Assembly (NCBI RefSeq): GCF_007829955.1
Contig: NZ_VIWX01000003.1
Location: 248,001-312,000, forward strand
Direction: 5' to 3'
Origin: Saccharopolyspora dendranthemae
GTDB lineage: Bacteria; Actinomycetota; Actinomycetes; Mycobacteriales; Pseudonocardiaceae
Length of the DNA stretch: 64,000 nt
Below, one piece after another: positions 17,201 through 24,695 of this stretch. Each line of letters opens with the position of its first letter. The first letter of the stretch is position 1. The translations under genes and the position numbers were made by a program. The notes beneath the pieces were generated by a model, which was given only the letters and a program-made list of their open reading frames with translations, ran no database searches and had not been told where the DNA came from.

Positions 17201-17598
17201 AGTTCGCGGTCAGCGCCGGGGAGGAGGTCGACGCGCTCGGCCGGGACCTCGGTGATCCGCGCGGTTCCGGGGTTCTGCGGGGCGAGCGAGCCGGCGAGCC
17301 GGTTCAGCCAGGCCGCGTCGAAAACCCGCCTGGTGCGGCGGAGCCGGACCAGCGCCCGGTACAGGTCGGCCCAGGTCGCGTCGGCGCGCAGCGGGATTCC
17401 GGTGCCGATGCCCGCGAGCAGCAGCCCTCCGTCGGCGCCCTGCTCCACCCACAGCTCGTAGCCGCCCGCGGTGAGCAGGTCGTTCGCCTCGGCGATGGTG
17501 AGCGACCGCCACGGGCCGGGGGCGGGGAACTCCTCGACCGGCCAGTCATCGCCTTCCGCCAGCAGCGGCAGGTCGGTGTCCACCTGTCGAGCCGTCAT
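14224..17598 (-). CDS. Giant fusion: IucA/C-like(?) - HAD - PvcA/DIT1-like protein
   Basis: The predicted protein has about 1124 residues from the ATG at 17598; in-frame GTG codons upstream (up to 17649) are possible starts and none has a clear Shine-Dalgarno. Residues 1-400 loosely recall IucA/IucC siderophore synthetases, including TTALLRVVDP and FVRPLLRVFRLALDAH where those enzymes have their lariat and EAH-type motifs; this is weak. Residues 430-645 have HAD motifs IDVDLCGL, VVFCTAR, a Lys in EVKAERI, and IFDDEPANR. Residues 665-1090 carry PvcA/DIT1 hallmarks: GFPVKQCLNRLK, PLPDLAELGAMARL, YPPGLRFNILTDG, FPHRVRLTLS and LLPWQGTG. It aligns with the 805-residue paralogue over about 750 residues. 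Function is unknown; small-molecule biosynthesis is the best guess. Confidence 0.6.
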   Translation of the reverse strand: MTARQVDTDLPLLAEGDDWPVEEFPAPGPWRSLTIAEANDLLTAGGYELWVEQGADGGLLLAGIGTGIPLRADATWADLYRALVRLRRTRRVFDAAWLNRLAGSLAPQNPGTARITEVPAERVDLLPGADRELAHRVLASLHGPGTGPKVPFPEARVTVGRRERAVRVQAIDSQDRAMQELRGWERFASVVAGDPDLRMHCATQPVPGAVIDTGTGTTALLRVVDPAPPHPRHPGGTIAADLDALLHRDSDGAPKLLRVVLDNRFARREDELDHFLEHFVRPLLRVFRLALDAHDLGMFALDETGFAVELSPELQATGRIVVTDHERIVAAPSRSEVTTGVRALVSTLERLGEGFAALRADDHRREVRDAVWRVIAEELRYLAPHTADLLSGEQPLQNYAHTVPESQDNVLKAVLDRVQQGTRERRWNPRARTPAVVIDVDLCGLIPLQRITDAARSVSGPRPGAPGGILELAGPAALPVLPTHLPGSWERFVRESGLGERYPAVDWDELRGDFLRAFQSRPRERLRTDEVNAGLARFVWDVQDAGGRVVFCTARKERFREITEEVLAEAGVPDATMLVVPSDVSRPIAEVKAERISALGGLDVVAIFDDEPANRTAVRAELGDVLPVAVEIPGLAAQRSPDEPVADDAAVVTTFETRPSAPGGPKLSNTHSLEELQIGALRRNRLVRRWAVHLTEGETQAIVDSIVTDTDRAALRTGRGAVAKFGLDDHPDDVERVLAGLHHVLTRKQFIKGSRANYRLDDLKRDAEAPVRAGEPIDVVLLGFPVKQCLNRLKASGPLPDLAELGAMARLREMQRAVAAVYPPGLRFNILTDGRHFRSRPAAIADAYQRKLREYGELVGIGDRTLVADIDEVAEQRLGPGLPAERARRIANYRKLLSDRLRDFDITDNPLRTLESVHDWSTAETDFAPHVIGLFREILMSLVYSVPVTVPAGTDRLEWSAALYADIYNVTDQNATAAVLQGRRAVLRRAWHTVIRYMATMQVDDEFGYELMFPHRVRLTLSAVRQGCLGFTYLGGSGLLPWQGTGVLDPRGHVAIDFAISLLDQGFVPVYSPLLGPRQPWAMVPAGRTQLIEPPPVPVPRRDSLRVGLKLDEEFVQKARLRRK

Positions 17599-17983
17599 GG
17601 TGTCCCGGGCCGTCACGGGGTGGAGGCCGGGCGGACGGTCTCGGCACACCGGCGGGGGAATCCGGGTGCGGCGAGCAGACGTGAGGCAGCCGCGCAGTAA
17701 CCCACAATGACCCTTCTGTCACGGAGAATGACGACTCACGTCACACTAGATAGCGACCCTCCGCGTTGACAACATGACTCAATGCATACCGATTTCCTGT
17801 AACGCTCACGGATCATCGGGCCGAATCAGCTTTTCACCCGCTTGGGATGTAACACTGGCCTCAGGTCAAGTAACGCCCATCGAATTCACCCTTTTGCCTG
17901 ACGATGTCGGCGGCATGTCCGGGACGCACGGATGTCGGCCCAGCAGCAGACTGGTCGACACAACTCCAACCCAGGGAGTCGCA
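17599..17983. promoter_or_regulatory. Divergent intergenic region between the giant gene and tetR
   Basis: This 385-base gap should hold the promoters of both flanking genes. TTGACA at 17766-17771 is a possible -35 for the plus-strand tetR, but no convincing -10 is at the right distance. GTAAC occurs several times (for example GATGTAACACTGG and AGTAACGCCC), without a clear palindrome. An open frame extends tetR upstream to 17774 but lacks a start signal. Confidence 0.4.
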
Positions 17984-18676
17984 TTGCCTGCAGAAATAGC
18001 ACCGCTGCGGCGCAAGCCCGTGCAGCAGCGGAGTGCCCAGCGAGTGGAGAAGATGCTCGCCGCCACCGCCGGCCTGATCGACGAGGTGGGCTACGACGGA
18101 TTAACAACCACCCTCATCGCGGAACGGGCCGGAGTCGCGGTGGGATCGCTCTACCAGTTCTTCCCGGACAAGCGCGCGGTCGTGCAAGAGCTGACGCTGC
18201 GCAACCTCGACCGCTTCGTGCGGACGGTCTCCAGCCGCTTCGAGCAGCTGGAGCTGGCGCACTGGTGGGATGCCGTGGACGCCGTCTTCGACACCTACCT
18301 GACCATGCACCGCGAGGTACCGGCGTTCAGCCGGCTGCACTTCGGTGACGTGGTCGACCTGCGGTTGCTCGACCCGGGCAAGGACAACAACGCGGTCATC
18401 GCGGAGAAGCTCACCGGGCTGATCGCCGAGGAGTTCCAGCTCGACCCGGCCGACCTGGCCCTGCCCCTGACCGTGGCCGTCGAAGCGGCGGACGCCGTGC
18501 TCCACATGGCGTTCCGGCGCGACCCCAACGGCGACCCGGCGATGCTGGCCGAGGCCAAGGACCTGGTTCGCGGGTACCTGTCCAACAGGATCACCGGAGA
18601 ACAACGGGCGAACCCGACCGTCGTCGCGCAGACGATCATGCCGGGCTACCCGAACGACTTGCCCTCACCGCGGTAG
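17984..18676 (+). CDS. TetR-family transcriptional regulator
   Basis: The start is a TTG at 17984 preceded by CAGGGAG at proper spacing, giving 230 residues; an in-frame ATG 70 codons earlier encodes unlikely sequence. The helix-turn-helix lies at about residues 17-65 (MLAATAGLIDEVGYDGLTTT then LIAERAGVAVGSLYQFFPDK). The C-terminal ligand/dimer domain is helical and of typical TetR length. The 3' end overlaps the convergent downstream gene by 31 bases. Its target is unknown; the divergent 1124-codon gene is a candidate because TetR genes often control a neighbour. Confidence 0.88.
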   Translation: MPAEIAPLRRKPVQQRSAQRVEKMLAATAGLIDEVGYDGLTTTLIAERAGVAVGSLYQFFPDKRAVVQELTLRNLDRFVRTVSSRFEQLELAHWWDAVDAVFDTYLTMHREVPAFSRLHFGDVVDLRLLDPGKDNNAVIAEKLTGLIAEEFQLDPADLALPLTVAVEAADAVLHMAFRRDPNGDPAMLAEAKDLVRGYLSNRITGEQRANPTVVAQTIMPGYPNDLPSPR

Positions 18677-19851
18677 GTCGGCACCTCCTCGACGGCCGAG
18701 CTCCCCACGCTCACCAGGCGGCCGTCGACCAGGTGGTACCCGTTGAACCGCTCCGCCAGCTCACCGGCCTTGGCGTGCCGGAACCAGACCCGATCACCGA
18801 TGCGCAGGCCGCGCGCCGCCGCACCGGTCACCGGCGTCTGCACCTCACCGGCTCCCTCGGCGCCCAGCAGTCCGAGCCCCTTCGGCCAGTGCGGCGCCGG
18901 AACCCGGTCCGCCCCTGGCGGTCCCGAAGCGATGTAGCCACCGCCGAACAACGTCGCGATGCGCCCGGCCGGGCGGTGCACCACCGGCAGGGCGTAGAGC
19001 AGCGCCGGCCGCGGCTGGAAAGCGCGGTAGGCGTCGAACAAGGTCGGGCCGATCAGGCCGGAACCCGCCGCGACCTCGGTGATGATCCCGTCCTCCACCG
19101 CGGTCCGCTCCAGGCTGCCGGTACCACCGCCGTTGACGAACTCCAGGTCCGCCACCTCGCGCACCTGCCGGACGACCGCGGCGCGGCGCTGCGCGAGCTC
19201 GGCCGCGGAACGCCGCTGGATCGCGCGCAGCAGCGCCCCGCGCAGCGGCCTGCCTGGCGGGGCGTCGCCGAGCCCAGCGATCTGACCCTCGTAGGCCATC
19301 AGCCCCACCACCCGGAAACCCTCGCGGCGCTGCGCGGTTTCGGCGAAGCGCCGGACCTGCGCGGCCGAGTGCAGCGGGGAGCGCCGGGTGCCGATGTGCA
19401 GACCGGGCAGCGGCCGCCAGGAGGCGTCGACCTCGACGCAGAGCCGGATGTCCGGGCGGTCGCGTCCGACGGCGGCGTCGATGAGGTCGAGGTGACCGGT
19501 CGAGTCGACCATGAGGCTGATCGCCGCCGCGGCGGCCGGGTTCGCCGCGAGCTCCCGCAGCGCGGAGCGGTCTGCGGTCGGGTAGGCGACGAGGAGGTCG
19601 TCGCTGAGCCCTTCGGCGTGCAACCACAGCGCTTCGGCCAGGGAGTAGCACATCAGGCCCGAGTAGCCGTCGATCCGCAGCGCGCGGGTGATGAGCTCCC
19701 GGCACCGGACGGATTTCGTGGCGATCCGGATCGGCACACCGGCCGCTCGGCGCACCATGTCATGAGCGTTGTGGTCGAAGGCTGCCAAGTCCACCGCGAC
19801 GAACGGTGGCTCGATTTCGCTGGTGATCTCGTCGATCCGGAGCACGAACAT
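18646..19851 (-). CDS. Alanine racemase N-terminal/DSD1-like PLP enzyme (amino acid deaminase/aldolase type)
   Basis: This 401-residue protein has the fold-III PLP barrel. The cofactor lysine is in VPIRIATKSVRC, and the barrel strands GLMCYSLAEALWL and RLCVEVDASW follow. The C-terminal beta domain ends with a metal-site-like stretch (GDRVWFRHAKAGELAERFNG) typical of D-threonine aldolase/D-serine dehydratase (DSD1) relatives. It probably acts on a D-amino or beta-hydroxy amino acid. It is divergent from the FAD oxidase gene, with a palindromic operator between them, and overlaps tetR tail-to-tail. The start could be the GTG just before the ATG. Confidence 0.82.
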   Translation of the reverse strand: MFVLRIDEITSEIEPPFVAVDLAAFDHNAHDMVRRAAGVPIRIATKSVRCRELITRALRIDGYSGLMCYSLAEALWLHAEGLSDDLLVAYPTADRSALRELAANPAAAAAISLMVDSTGHLDLIDAAVGRDRPDIRLCVEVDASWRPLPGLHIGTRRSPLHSAAQVRRFAETAQRREGFRVVGLMAYEGQIAGLGDAPPGRPLRGALLRAIQRRSAAELAQRRAAVVRQVREVADLEFVNGGGTGSLERTAVEDGIITEVAAGSGLIGPTLFDAYRAFQPRPALLYALPVVHRPAGRIATLFGGGYIASGPPGADRVPAPHWPKGLGLLGAEGAGEVQTPVTGAAARGLRIGDRVWFRHAKAGELAERFNGYHLVDGRLVSVGSSAVEEVPTYRGEGKSFG

Positions 19852-19871
19852 CACCGTATGCCCGGGGGCTT

Positions 19872-19896
19872 GTTATGTGAATTGGTTTCACATAAC
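19872..19896. promoter_or_regulatory. 25-bp palindromic operator in a divergent promoter
   Basis: GTTATGTGAA (19872-19881) is exactly complementary to TTCACATAAC (19887-19896) around the five-base spacer TTGGT. It lies 21 bases from the DSD1-like start and 44 bases before the oxidase ATG, where a dimeric regulator could block both promoters. The regulator is not identified. Confidence 0.7.
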
Positions 19897-19939
19897 TTCA
19901 GCCCATCGCGCCGACCACCTCACCCATTGGAGGCCCGGC

Positions 19940-21274
19940 ATGCAGCGTGATCCGGCCGCCGCGCAGACCTGGACGAACTGGAGCGGCACCACCACCGCGA
20001 ACCCGGCACGGGTCGTGGCGCCCCGCGACACCGCCGAGGCGGCGGAGGCCGTCCGCGCCGCCACCCGGGAAGGCCTGCGCGTGCGGCCGATCGGGTCCGG
20101 CCACTCCTTCTCGGCCGTCGCCTCACCGGAATCCGGTGTGGCGCTGGACCTCCGGCACTGGTCGGGGATCGTCCACGCCGACCCGGCCACCGGTCTGGTC
20201 ACCGCTCATGGCGGCACTCCGCTGCACGCGCTCAACGCCGAGCTCGACTCGCTGGGCCTGGCGATGGCCAACCTCGGCGACATCGATCAGCAGACCGTCG
20301 CCGGCGCCATCTCGACCGGAACGCACGGCACGGGCGCCGGTCTCGGCGGCCTGGCCACGCAGGTGGAAGCGGTGGAACTGCTGCTCGCCGACGGCTCCGA
20401 GGTGCGCTGCTCGGCGACGGAGAACCCGGAGCTGTTCGCAGCTGCGAGGATCGGGCTCGGCGCGCTCGGCGTCATCACCACCGTGACGCTGCGCTGCGTC
20501 CCGGCCTTCACGCTGGCGGCCGAGGAGCGCCCGGCGCCGCTGGAGGACGTGCTCGCCGACTTCGACCGGCTGGCCGACGACAACGACCACTTCGAGTTCC
20601 ACTGGTTCCCGCACAGCCGGCAGGCCATGGTCAAGCGCAACAACCGGCACCCGGGACCGCCGCGCCCGCTGCACCCGGCGCGGCACTTCCTGGAGTACGA
20701 GGTGATGGAGAACCGCGTGTTCGGCGCGGTGTGCGGGATCGGGCGGAGGGCGCCGTCCCTGGTCCGGCCGCTGAACCGGCTGTGCGCGGCGACCTGGTCG
20801 GCCCGCTCGTACCAGGACCGATCGCACCGGGTGTTCGTCACGCCGCGCCGGATCCGCTTCGTGGAGACCGAGTACGCGTTCCCGCGCGAGCTGATCCCGG
20901 ACGTGCTGCGCGAGCTGCGCGGCGTGGCCGGGCGGTTGGCCGATCCGGTGATGTTCCCGGTGGAGGTGCGGGTCGCCCAGGCCGACGACGTGTGGCTGTC
21001 CACCGCTCACGGCCGGGACACCGGCTACGTGGCGGTGCACCAGTACCGGGGCATGCCCTACCGGCACTTCTTCGACGCCTTCGAGTCGATCGCCCGGGAC
21101 GCGGGCGGACGGCCGCACTGGGGGAAGATGCACCGCCTGGACGCCGAGGCGTTGTCCGGGCTTTACCCCCGGTTCAACCGGTTTCGGCAGGTCCGCGCCT
21201 CGGTCGATCCGGGCGGGATCTTCCACAACTCGTACCTGGATCGGGTCCTGGGGCCTGTGGATAACCCGAACTGA
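19940..21274 (+). CDS. FAD-linked sugar-lactone/alditol oxidase
   Basis: The ATG at 19940 has TTGGAGG six bases upstream and yields 444 residues, the usual length of L-gulono-1,4-lactone, D-arabinono-1,4-lactone and alditol oxidases. The FAD-binding-4 domain shows RPIGSGHSFSAVA, whose His carries covalent FAD in relatives, and GAISTGTHGTGAGLGG. The C-terminal ALO domain ends with PHWGKMHRLD, the family signature near the active site. It should oxidise a polyol or aldonolactone with O2 or another acceptor. It is divergent from the DSD1-like gene and abuts the convergent SDR gene without a gap. A perfect DnaA box (21256-21264) lies within its last codons. Confidence 0.88.
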   Translation: MQRDPAAAQTWTNWSGTTTANPARVVAPRDTAEAAEAVRAATREGLRVRPIGSGHSFSAVASPESGVALDLRHWSGIVHADPATGLVTAHGGTPLHALNAELDSLGLAMANLGDIDQQTVAGAISTGTHGTGAGLGGLATQVEAVELLLADGSEVRCSATENPELFAAARIGLGALGVITTVTLRCVPAFTLAAEERPAPLEDVLADFDRLADDNDHFEFHWFPHSRQAMVKRNNRHPGPPRPLHPARHFLEYEVMENRVFGAVCGIGRRAPSLVRPLNRLCAATWSARSYQDRSHRVFVTPRRIRFVETEYAFPRELIPDVLRELRGVAGRLADPVMFPVEVRVAQADDVWLSTAHGRDTGYVAVHQYRGMPYRHFFDAFESIARDAGGRPHWGKMHRLDAEALSGLYPRFNRFRQVRASVDPGGIFHNSYLDRVLGPVDNPN

Positions 21275-21931
21275 TTACCCCGCCGCGGCGCGCACGGCAT
21301 CGGCGATCTCCACGTCACCGCCGACCAGTTCCAGAGCCCGTCCGGCGGTCCCCGGTTCGTGCAGCAGGGCCGCCAGCACGGCGGCCACGTCGCGACGGGT
21401 GACGACGTCCCGGGCGACGTCCTCGGCCAGCCTGACCCGGCCGGTCGGCTCGTCGTCGGTGAGCCGCCCGGGGCGCAGGATCGTCCAGTCGAGATCGCGT
21501 CCGCGCAGGTCGTCCTCGGCGGCCCGCTTGGCGTCCAAATAGGCCCCGAACACGGGGTCCACGTCGGACGGGTTCGGGCCGCGGGTGCCCATCGAGCTCA
21601 CCTGCACGAGACGTCGAATTCCGGCCCGCTGACAGGCATCCGCGAGCAGCGCGGAGGCGCCGCGGTCCACTGTGTCCTTGCGCGCGGCCCCGCTGCCCGG
21701 GCCCGCTCCGGCGAGGAAGACCGCGGCGTCCACTCCGGACAGCCGGTCGGCCAGCGCCGGGGCCTCGGCGCTCTCCAGGTCGAGCACGAGGGGCTCGACT
21801 CCGTCGGCTTCGAGGTCGGCCGCGTGGTCGGCGTTGCGGATGATTCCGAGGACTTGATCGCCCCGTTCGGAGAGCAGTCGGCCGAGCGGCCGGGCGATCT
21901 TCCCGTGGGCTCCTGCGATGACGATGCGCAT
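21275..21931 (-). CDS. NAD(P)-binding SDR-like protein (YwnB/NmrA type)
   Basis: The 218-residue Rossmann protein starts MRIVIAGAHGKIARPLGRLL, with the GxxGxxG nucleotide motif. Acidic LDLE after the fourth strand, VFLAGAGPGSG and VQVSSMGTRGPNPSD follow the pattern of atypical SDRs that lack the YxxxK pair; here DAKRAAEDDLRG takes that place. These proteins reduce quinones or sense NADP(H). Its promoter region carries four DnaA boxes 49-104 bases before the ATG. Confidence 0.85.
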   Translation of the reverse strand: MRIVIAGAHGKIARPLGRLLSERGDQVLGIIRNADHAADLEADGVEPLVLDLESAEAPALADRLSGVDAAVFLAGAGPGSGAARKDTVDRGASALLADACQRAGIRRLVQVSSMGTRGPNPSDVDPVFGAYLDAKRAAEDDLRGRDLDWTILRPGRLTDDEPTGRVRLAEDVARDVVTRRDVAAVLAALLHEPGTAGRALELVGGDVEIADAVRAAAG

Positions 21932-21979
21932 GTCCCCACGGTATGCCCGGAGGCCCTGCTCAACCGTTCAAGCACGCCC

Positions 21980-22035
21980 TGTGGACAACTGCCGATTCCT
22001 GTGGACAACACACCTGTGGACAGAGCTGTGGACAA
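21980..22035 (-). promoter_or_regulatory. Cluster of four DnaA boxes upstream of the SDR gene
   Basis: Read on the minus strand, TTGTCCACA occurs at 21980-21988, 22000-22008 and 22027-22035, and CTGTCCACA at 22015-22023. All four have the same orientation within 56 bases. The site is about 28 kb from oriC, in a gap with no gene. It could titrate DnaA or make the SDR gene respond to DnaA. Confidence 0.8.
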
Positions 22036-22210
22036 CTCGGGATTGCCCGGTTCTCGGGCCGCCGGGTCCTCACCTGATCACAGATCTCTTCGTGCCGCAG
22101 CGGACGGAGTGCCCGCCCCACGCTGCGCGGTGCGTGGTTCGGGCGGGCCTCCGTCCGCTCCTCTCCCCCCTTCCGGCGAGCAACTCCCCCGCCCGCCGGT
22201 TTTGGAAAAG

Positions 22211-22251
22211 CGCAGTTCCAGTTGAAGCCCCCCGGTCCAACTGGAACTGCG
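22211..22251 (-). terminator. Hairpin terminator of the unknown 213-codon gene
   Basis: Perfect 14-base arms (22211-22224 and 22238-22251) flank a 13-base loop. On the minus strand the stem is followed by CTTTTCC. It begins 12 bases past the stop of the gene at 22264-22905. Confidence 0.75.
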
Positions 22252-22263
22252 GCCGAGGGGTCC

Positions 22264-22905
22264 TCAGCTGCGCGACGGCGTCGGGGCTTCGGCCGACAGC
22301 AGCTGCTGGTAGACGACCTCGTTCACCCACCGCGAGATCGCGGTGTGCTCCACGGGCGGTGCGTCGTCGAAGCTGTGCCCCGGGAGCTCCTCCCGGACGT
22401 CGTCACCGTCGGCGCTGAGCACCGCGATGCCGAACTGGCGGGCGCGGATCAGGCAGGTCTCGGCGAAGTCCGGGGCGACGGCCACGCTGCGCGGCACGAC
22501 GATGGCCGCGTCGGCGAAGCGGGCGAACGGCACGGCTGCGGTCAGCGCGGTGCGCCAGTGCCGGGCCGGTGCCAGGACTCCGGTGATGCGGGCCGCCGGC
22601 GGCGGCACCCGGCCGTCCATCTCGGGCCAGACCCAGGTCGCGATCTCCGCTCGGTCCAGGACCGGGTCGCTGCCGAACACCAGGCGCTCGGCGTGCGCGT
22701 CCGGCACGACCTCCGCGGTGGCGATGATCTGACGCCCGAGCAGCTTGACCGGCGGCAGCACGCTGCCGGACCAGCCCATGGCGTCGACCGACCGCTGGGC
22801 GAGCCGGCCCATCGAGGCCGCTTGGCCCAGCGGCGACCGCACCTGCGTCGTCGAGCAGGCTCGGAGCTCGTCTTCGGACCAGGCATGTCCCGGCATTGCG
22901 GTCAC
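22264..22905 (-). CDS. Hypothetical protein, possible nuclease-like fold
   Basis: The 213-residue product starts at a GTG preceded by GGGAGG at nine-base spacing. I do not recognise a named family. The central part alternates strands and helices, with a segment FADAAIVVPRSVAV followed by FAETCLIRARQFGIAVLSAD. That layout recalls the end of PD-(D/E)xK nuclease-like domains, but the catalytic triad is not evident to me. The N-terminus (SMGRLAQRSVDAMG) and C-terminus (ISRWVNEVVYQQLLSAE) are helical. It is monocistronic with its own terminator. Confidence 0.6.
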   Translation of the reverse strand: MTAMPGHAWSEDELRACSTTQVRSPLGQAASMGRLAQRSVDAMGWSGSVLPPVKLLGRQIIATAEVVPDAHAERLVFGSDPVLDRAEIATWVWPEMDGRVPPPAARITGVLAPARHWRTALTAAVPFARFADAAIVVPRSVAVAPDFAETCLIRARQFGIAVLSADGDDVREELPGHSFDDAPPVEHTAISRWVNEVVYQQLLSAEAPTPSRS

Positions 22906-23255
22906 AGCGTTCCGCCTCCCTCGCGCTTTCGTGCACTCGCTCCACGACTGTCAACTTCCCCCGGCCACCAGTGCGTGGCCAAGTTGACTAAAACAGCTCC
23001 GAGGCGGTTCTGCGCTGCTCATCGGGGGTCGCTGCGATCGGCGGCGGGCAGCTGTCGGTGACCGGTCGACGAATGACATGGGGGCTTCAGCCCAGCGATG
23101 CGGCCAAACAGGTGAGCGCTACCCGACACCCGGCCGACCACGCCTCCCACCCATCATTCGTGGCCACGGAAATCGCCGCATGATATCTGCACCGGTCATC
23201 CGACCTGCACAAATGTACAGCCGGACGATTATTCACCCGGTAAGCGGAAGATTAT
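22906..23255. other. Gene-free gap with a repeated 11-mer
   Basis: No supported gene is seen in these 350 bases. GATTATTCACC occurs at 23227-23237 and 23250-23260, a start-to-start distance of 23 bases, the second copy running into the end of the IclR gene. The rest is ordinary GC-rich sequence. Confidence 0.5.
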
Positions 23256-24044
23256 TCACCGTTGAAGCACGTCGAGGTTGACCCGTTCGCCGTCGGCCAG
23301 GCGCTGCCGGATGCCGTCGGCCGCGGGGAGCAGTGCGCGGACGAGCCGGGCGACGTCCGCGCGGACGCTGTGGGCGACCACGCCGAGGGCCGCGACGACG
23401 GTTCCGGAGGCGTCGTGGACGGGCACCGCCACCGAGCAGTTCCCGAGGGTCATCTCCTCGTTGGCCGAGGCGTAGCCGCGCGTCCGCACGCCTTGGAGCT
23501 CGCGACCGAGCCGGCCGGGCTCGGTGATGGTGTAGGCGGTGTGCCGGGTGAGCCCGCGCTCGCAGCAGGTGTGCAGCGCGGTGGCGGGCGCGTGGGCGAG
23601 CAGCACCTTGCCGACTCCGGTCGCGTGCAGCGGCAACCGCCCGCCGGTCCTGGAGATGATCGGCACGGCCCGGGGCGTGGTGAGCTTCTCCACGTAGACG
23701 GCGTCGAGCTCGTCGCGCACGGCCAGGTGCACGTTGTCGTGCGTCGTCTCGCACAGCTCCTGCATGTAGGGCAGCGCGGCTTCGCGCAGCCGCCCGTTCA
23801 CCGGGGCCAGCAGGCCGATCTCCCACAGCCGCAGGCCGATGACGTACCGCCCGTCGGAGTCGCGCTGCAGCGCTCCCCAGAGCTCCAGCTCGCGCACGAG
23901 GCGATGCGCGGTGGCCAGCGGGATGTCGGCCCGCGTGGCGATCGCGGTCAACGTCAACCTGGGGTGATCCGCGTCGAAGGCCGTCAGCACGCTCAACGCG
24001 CGAGCGGTCACCGACCGACCGGGATCCCGACTGTTTCCCGCCAC
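23256..24044 (-). CDS. IclR-family transcriptional regulator
   Basis: The chosen start is a GTG at 24044 with GGAGG seven bases upstream, giving 262 residues; a longer frame upstream encodes implausible Gly/Cys-rich sequence. The winged helix spans about residues 12-70 (LTLTAIATRADIPLATAHRL). The IclR effector domain follows with LHATGVGKVLLAHAP, GYASANEEMTLGNCSVAVPV and a C-terminal ALGVVAHSV strand. These regulators usually control catabolic operons for aromatic or small organic acids. No adjacent catabolic operon exists, so the target is open. Confidence 0.9.
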   Translation of the reverse strand: MAGNSRDPGRSVTARALSVLTAFDADHPRLTLTAIATRADIPLATAHRLVRELELWGALQRDSDGRYVIGLRLWEIGLLAPVNGRLREAALPYMQELCETTHDNVHLAVRDELDAVYVEKLTTPRAVPIISRTGGRLPLHATGVGKVLLAHAPATALHTCCERGLTRHTAYTITEPGRLGRELQGVRTRGYASANEEMTLGNCSVAVPVHDASGTVVAALGVVAHSVRADVARLVRALLPAADGIRQRLADGERVNLDVLQR

Positions 24045-24351
24045 GAGGCCACCTCCGAGCACACACCCCCAGCCGGACACCCCCACCCCAGCACACCACC
24101 CACAGAACACCAAGAAAGATCACGAAAAGATTTCGCTCAACGCTGAACCCCACCCCCATGACAAACAGCACAAGCCCACATCAGGCCAAGAGGGCAGAAG
24201 GAGAACGGCACCGAACAACCGTCAGCGAAGAGGGCCGCAACCGGCGGAAGTGCTGGTCCGAGAGCAGGCCGAGAACCCGAAACCCAAGGGAGCAGGCCAT
24301 AAGCGCTCAGCCGAACCGTGGGGGGCGTGGGGGGTTCGACCCCCCAAAATA
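24045..24351. other. Intergenic region upstream of iclR
   Basis: It should hold the iclR promoter. A short stem (TGGGGGG paired with CCCCCCA, around 24329-24346) lies next to the tRNA terminator. I see no gene here. Confidence 0.45.
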
Positions 24352-24396
24352 GAGAAATCCCCTCCCGGCGAAGCATGAGCCGGGAGGGGATTTCTC
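24352..24396 (-). terminator. Terminator of tRNA-Leu
   Basis: Perfect 18-base arms (24352-24369 and 24379-24396) flank a nine-base loop directly after the tRNA 3' end. On the minus strand TATTTTGGGG follows the stem. Confidence 0.88.
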
Positions 24397-24398
24397 GG

Positions 24399-24481
24399 TG
24401 GGCGAGGAGGGAGTTGAACCCTCACGTCCTTTCGGACACACGGACCTGAACCGTGCGCGTCTGCCATTCCGCCACTCGCCC
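24399..24481 (-). tRNA. leuT: tRNA-Leu (anticodon CAG)
   Basis: The cloverleaf reads GGGCGAG at the 5' end, paired with CTCGCCC at the 3' end. It has a class II variable arm (TGTCCGAAAGGACG) and a T-loop GGTTCAACTCC. The anticodon loop TTCAGGT gives CAG, reading CUG. CCA is not encoded. Mycobacteria have tRNA-Leu at the same place beside fhaA. Confidence 0.95.
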
Positions 24482-24695
24482 GTGGCACGATGAAAGCTTA
24501 GCTTGCCGCTTCTCACCGTTGAGCAGCGGGGTTGGCCTCGGCTTTCCCTGCTGCCCTGTTGGCGAGAAGAAGATTAGCACGGCCCTGAGAGGGGTCTGCC
24601 CAGGGGGGTCAGGAAGTTGGGAACAGGGCGGTGTCTCGGGCCGCGGGCCCAGATACGATGGTCAGCAGGAGTCGTACGCGTGGAGGGATATTGCC

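Noticed and set aside
17774..17983. N-terminal extension of the TetR gene
   Set aside because: The 70 extra codons do not resemble a TetR N-terminus, while the TTG at 17984 has a good CAGGGAG site.
24399..24481. tRNA-Leu as an integration site
   Set aside because: No integrase, direct repeat of the tRNA 3' end or foreign gene block is next to it.
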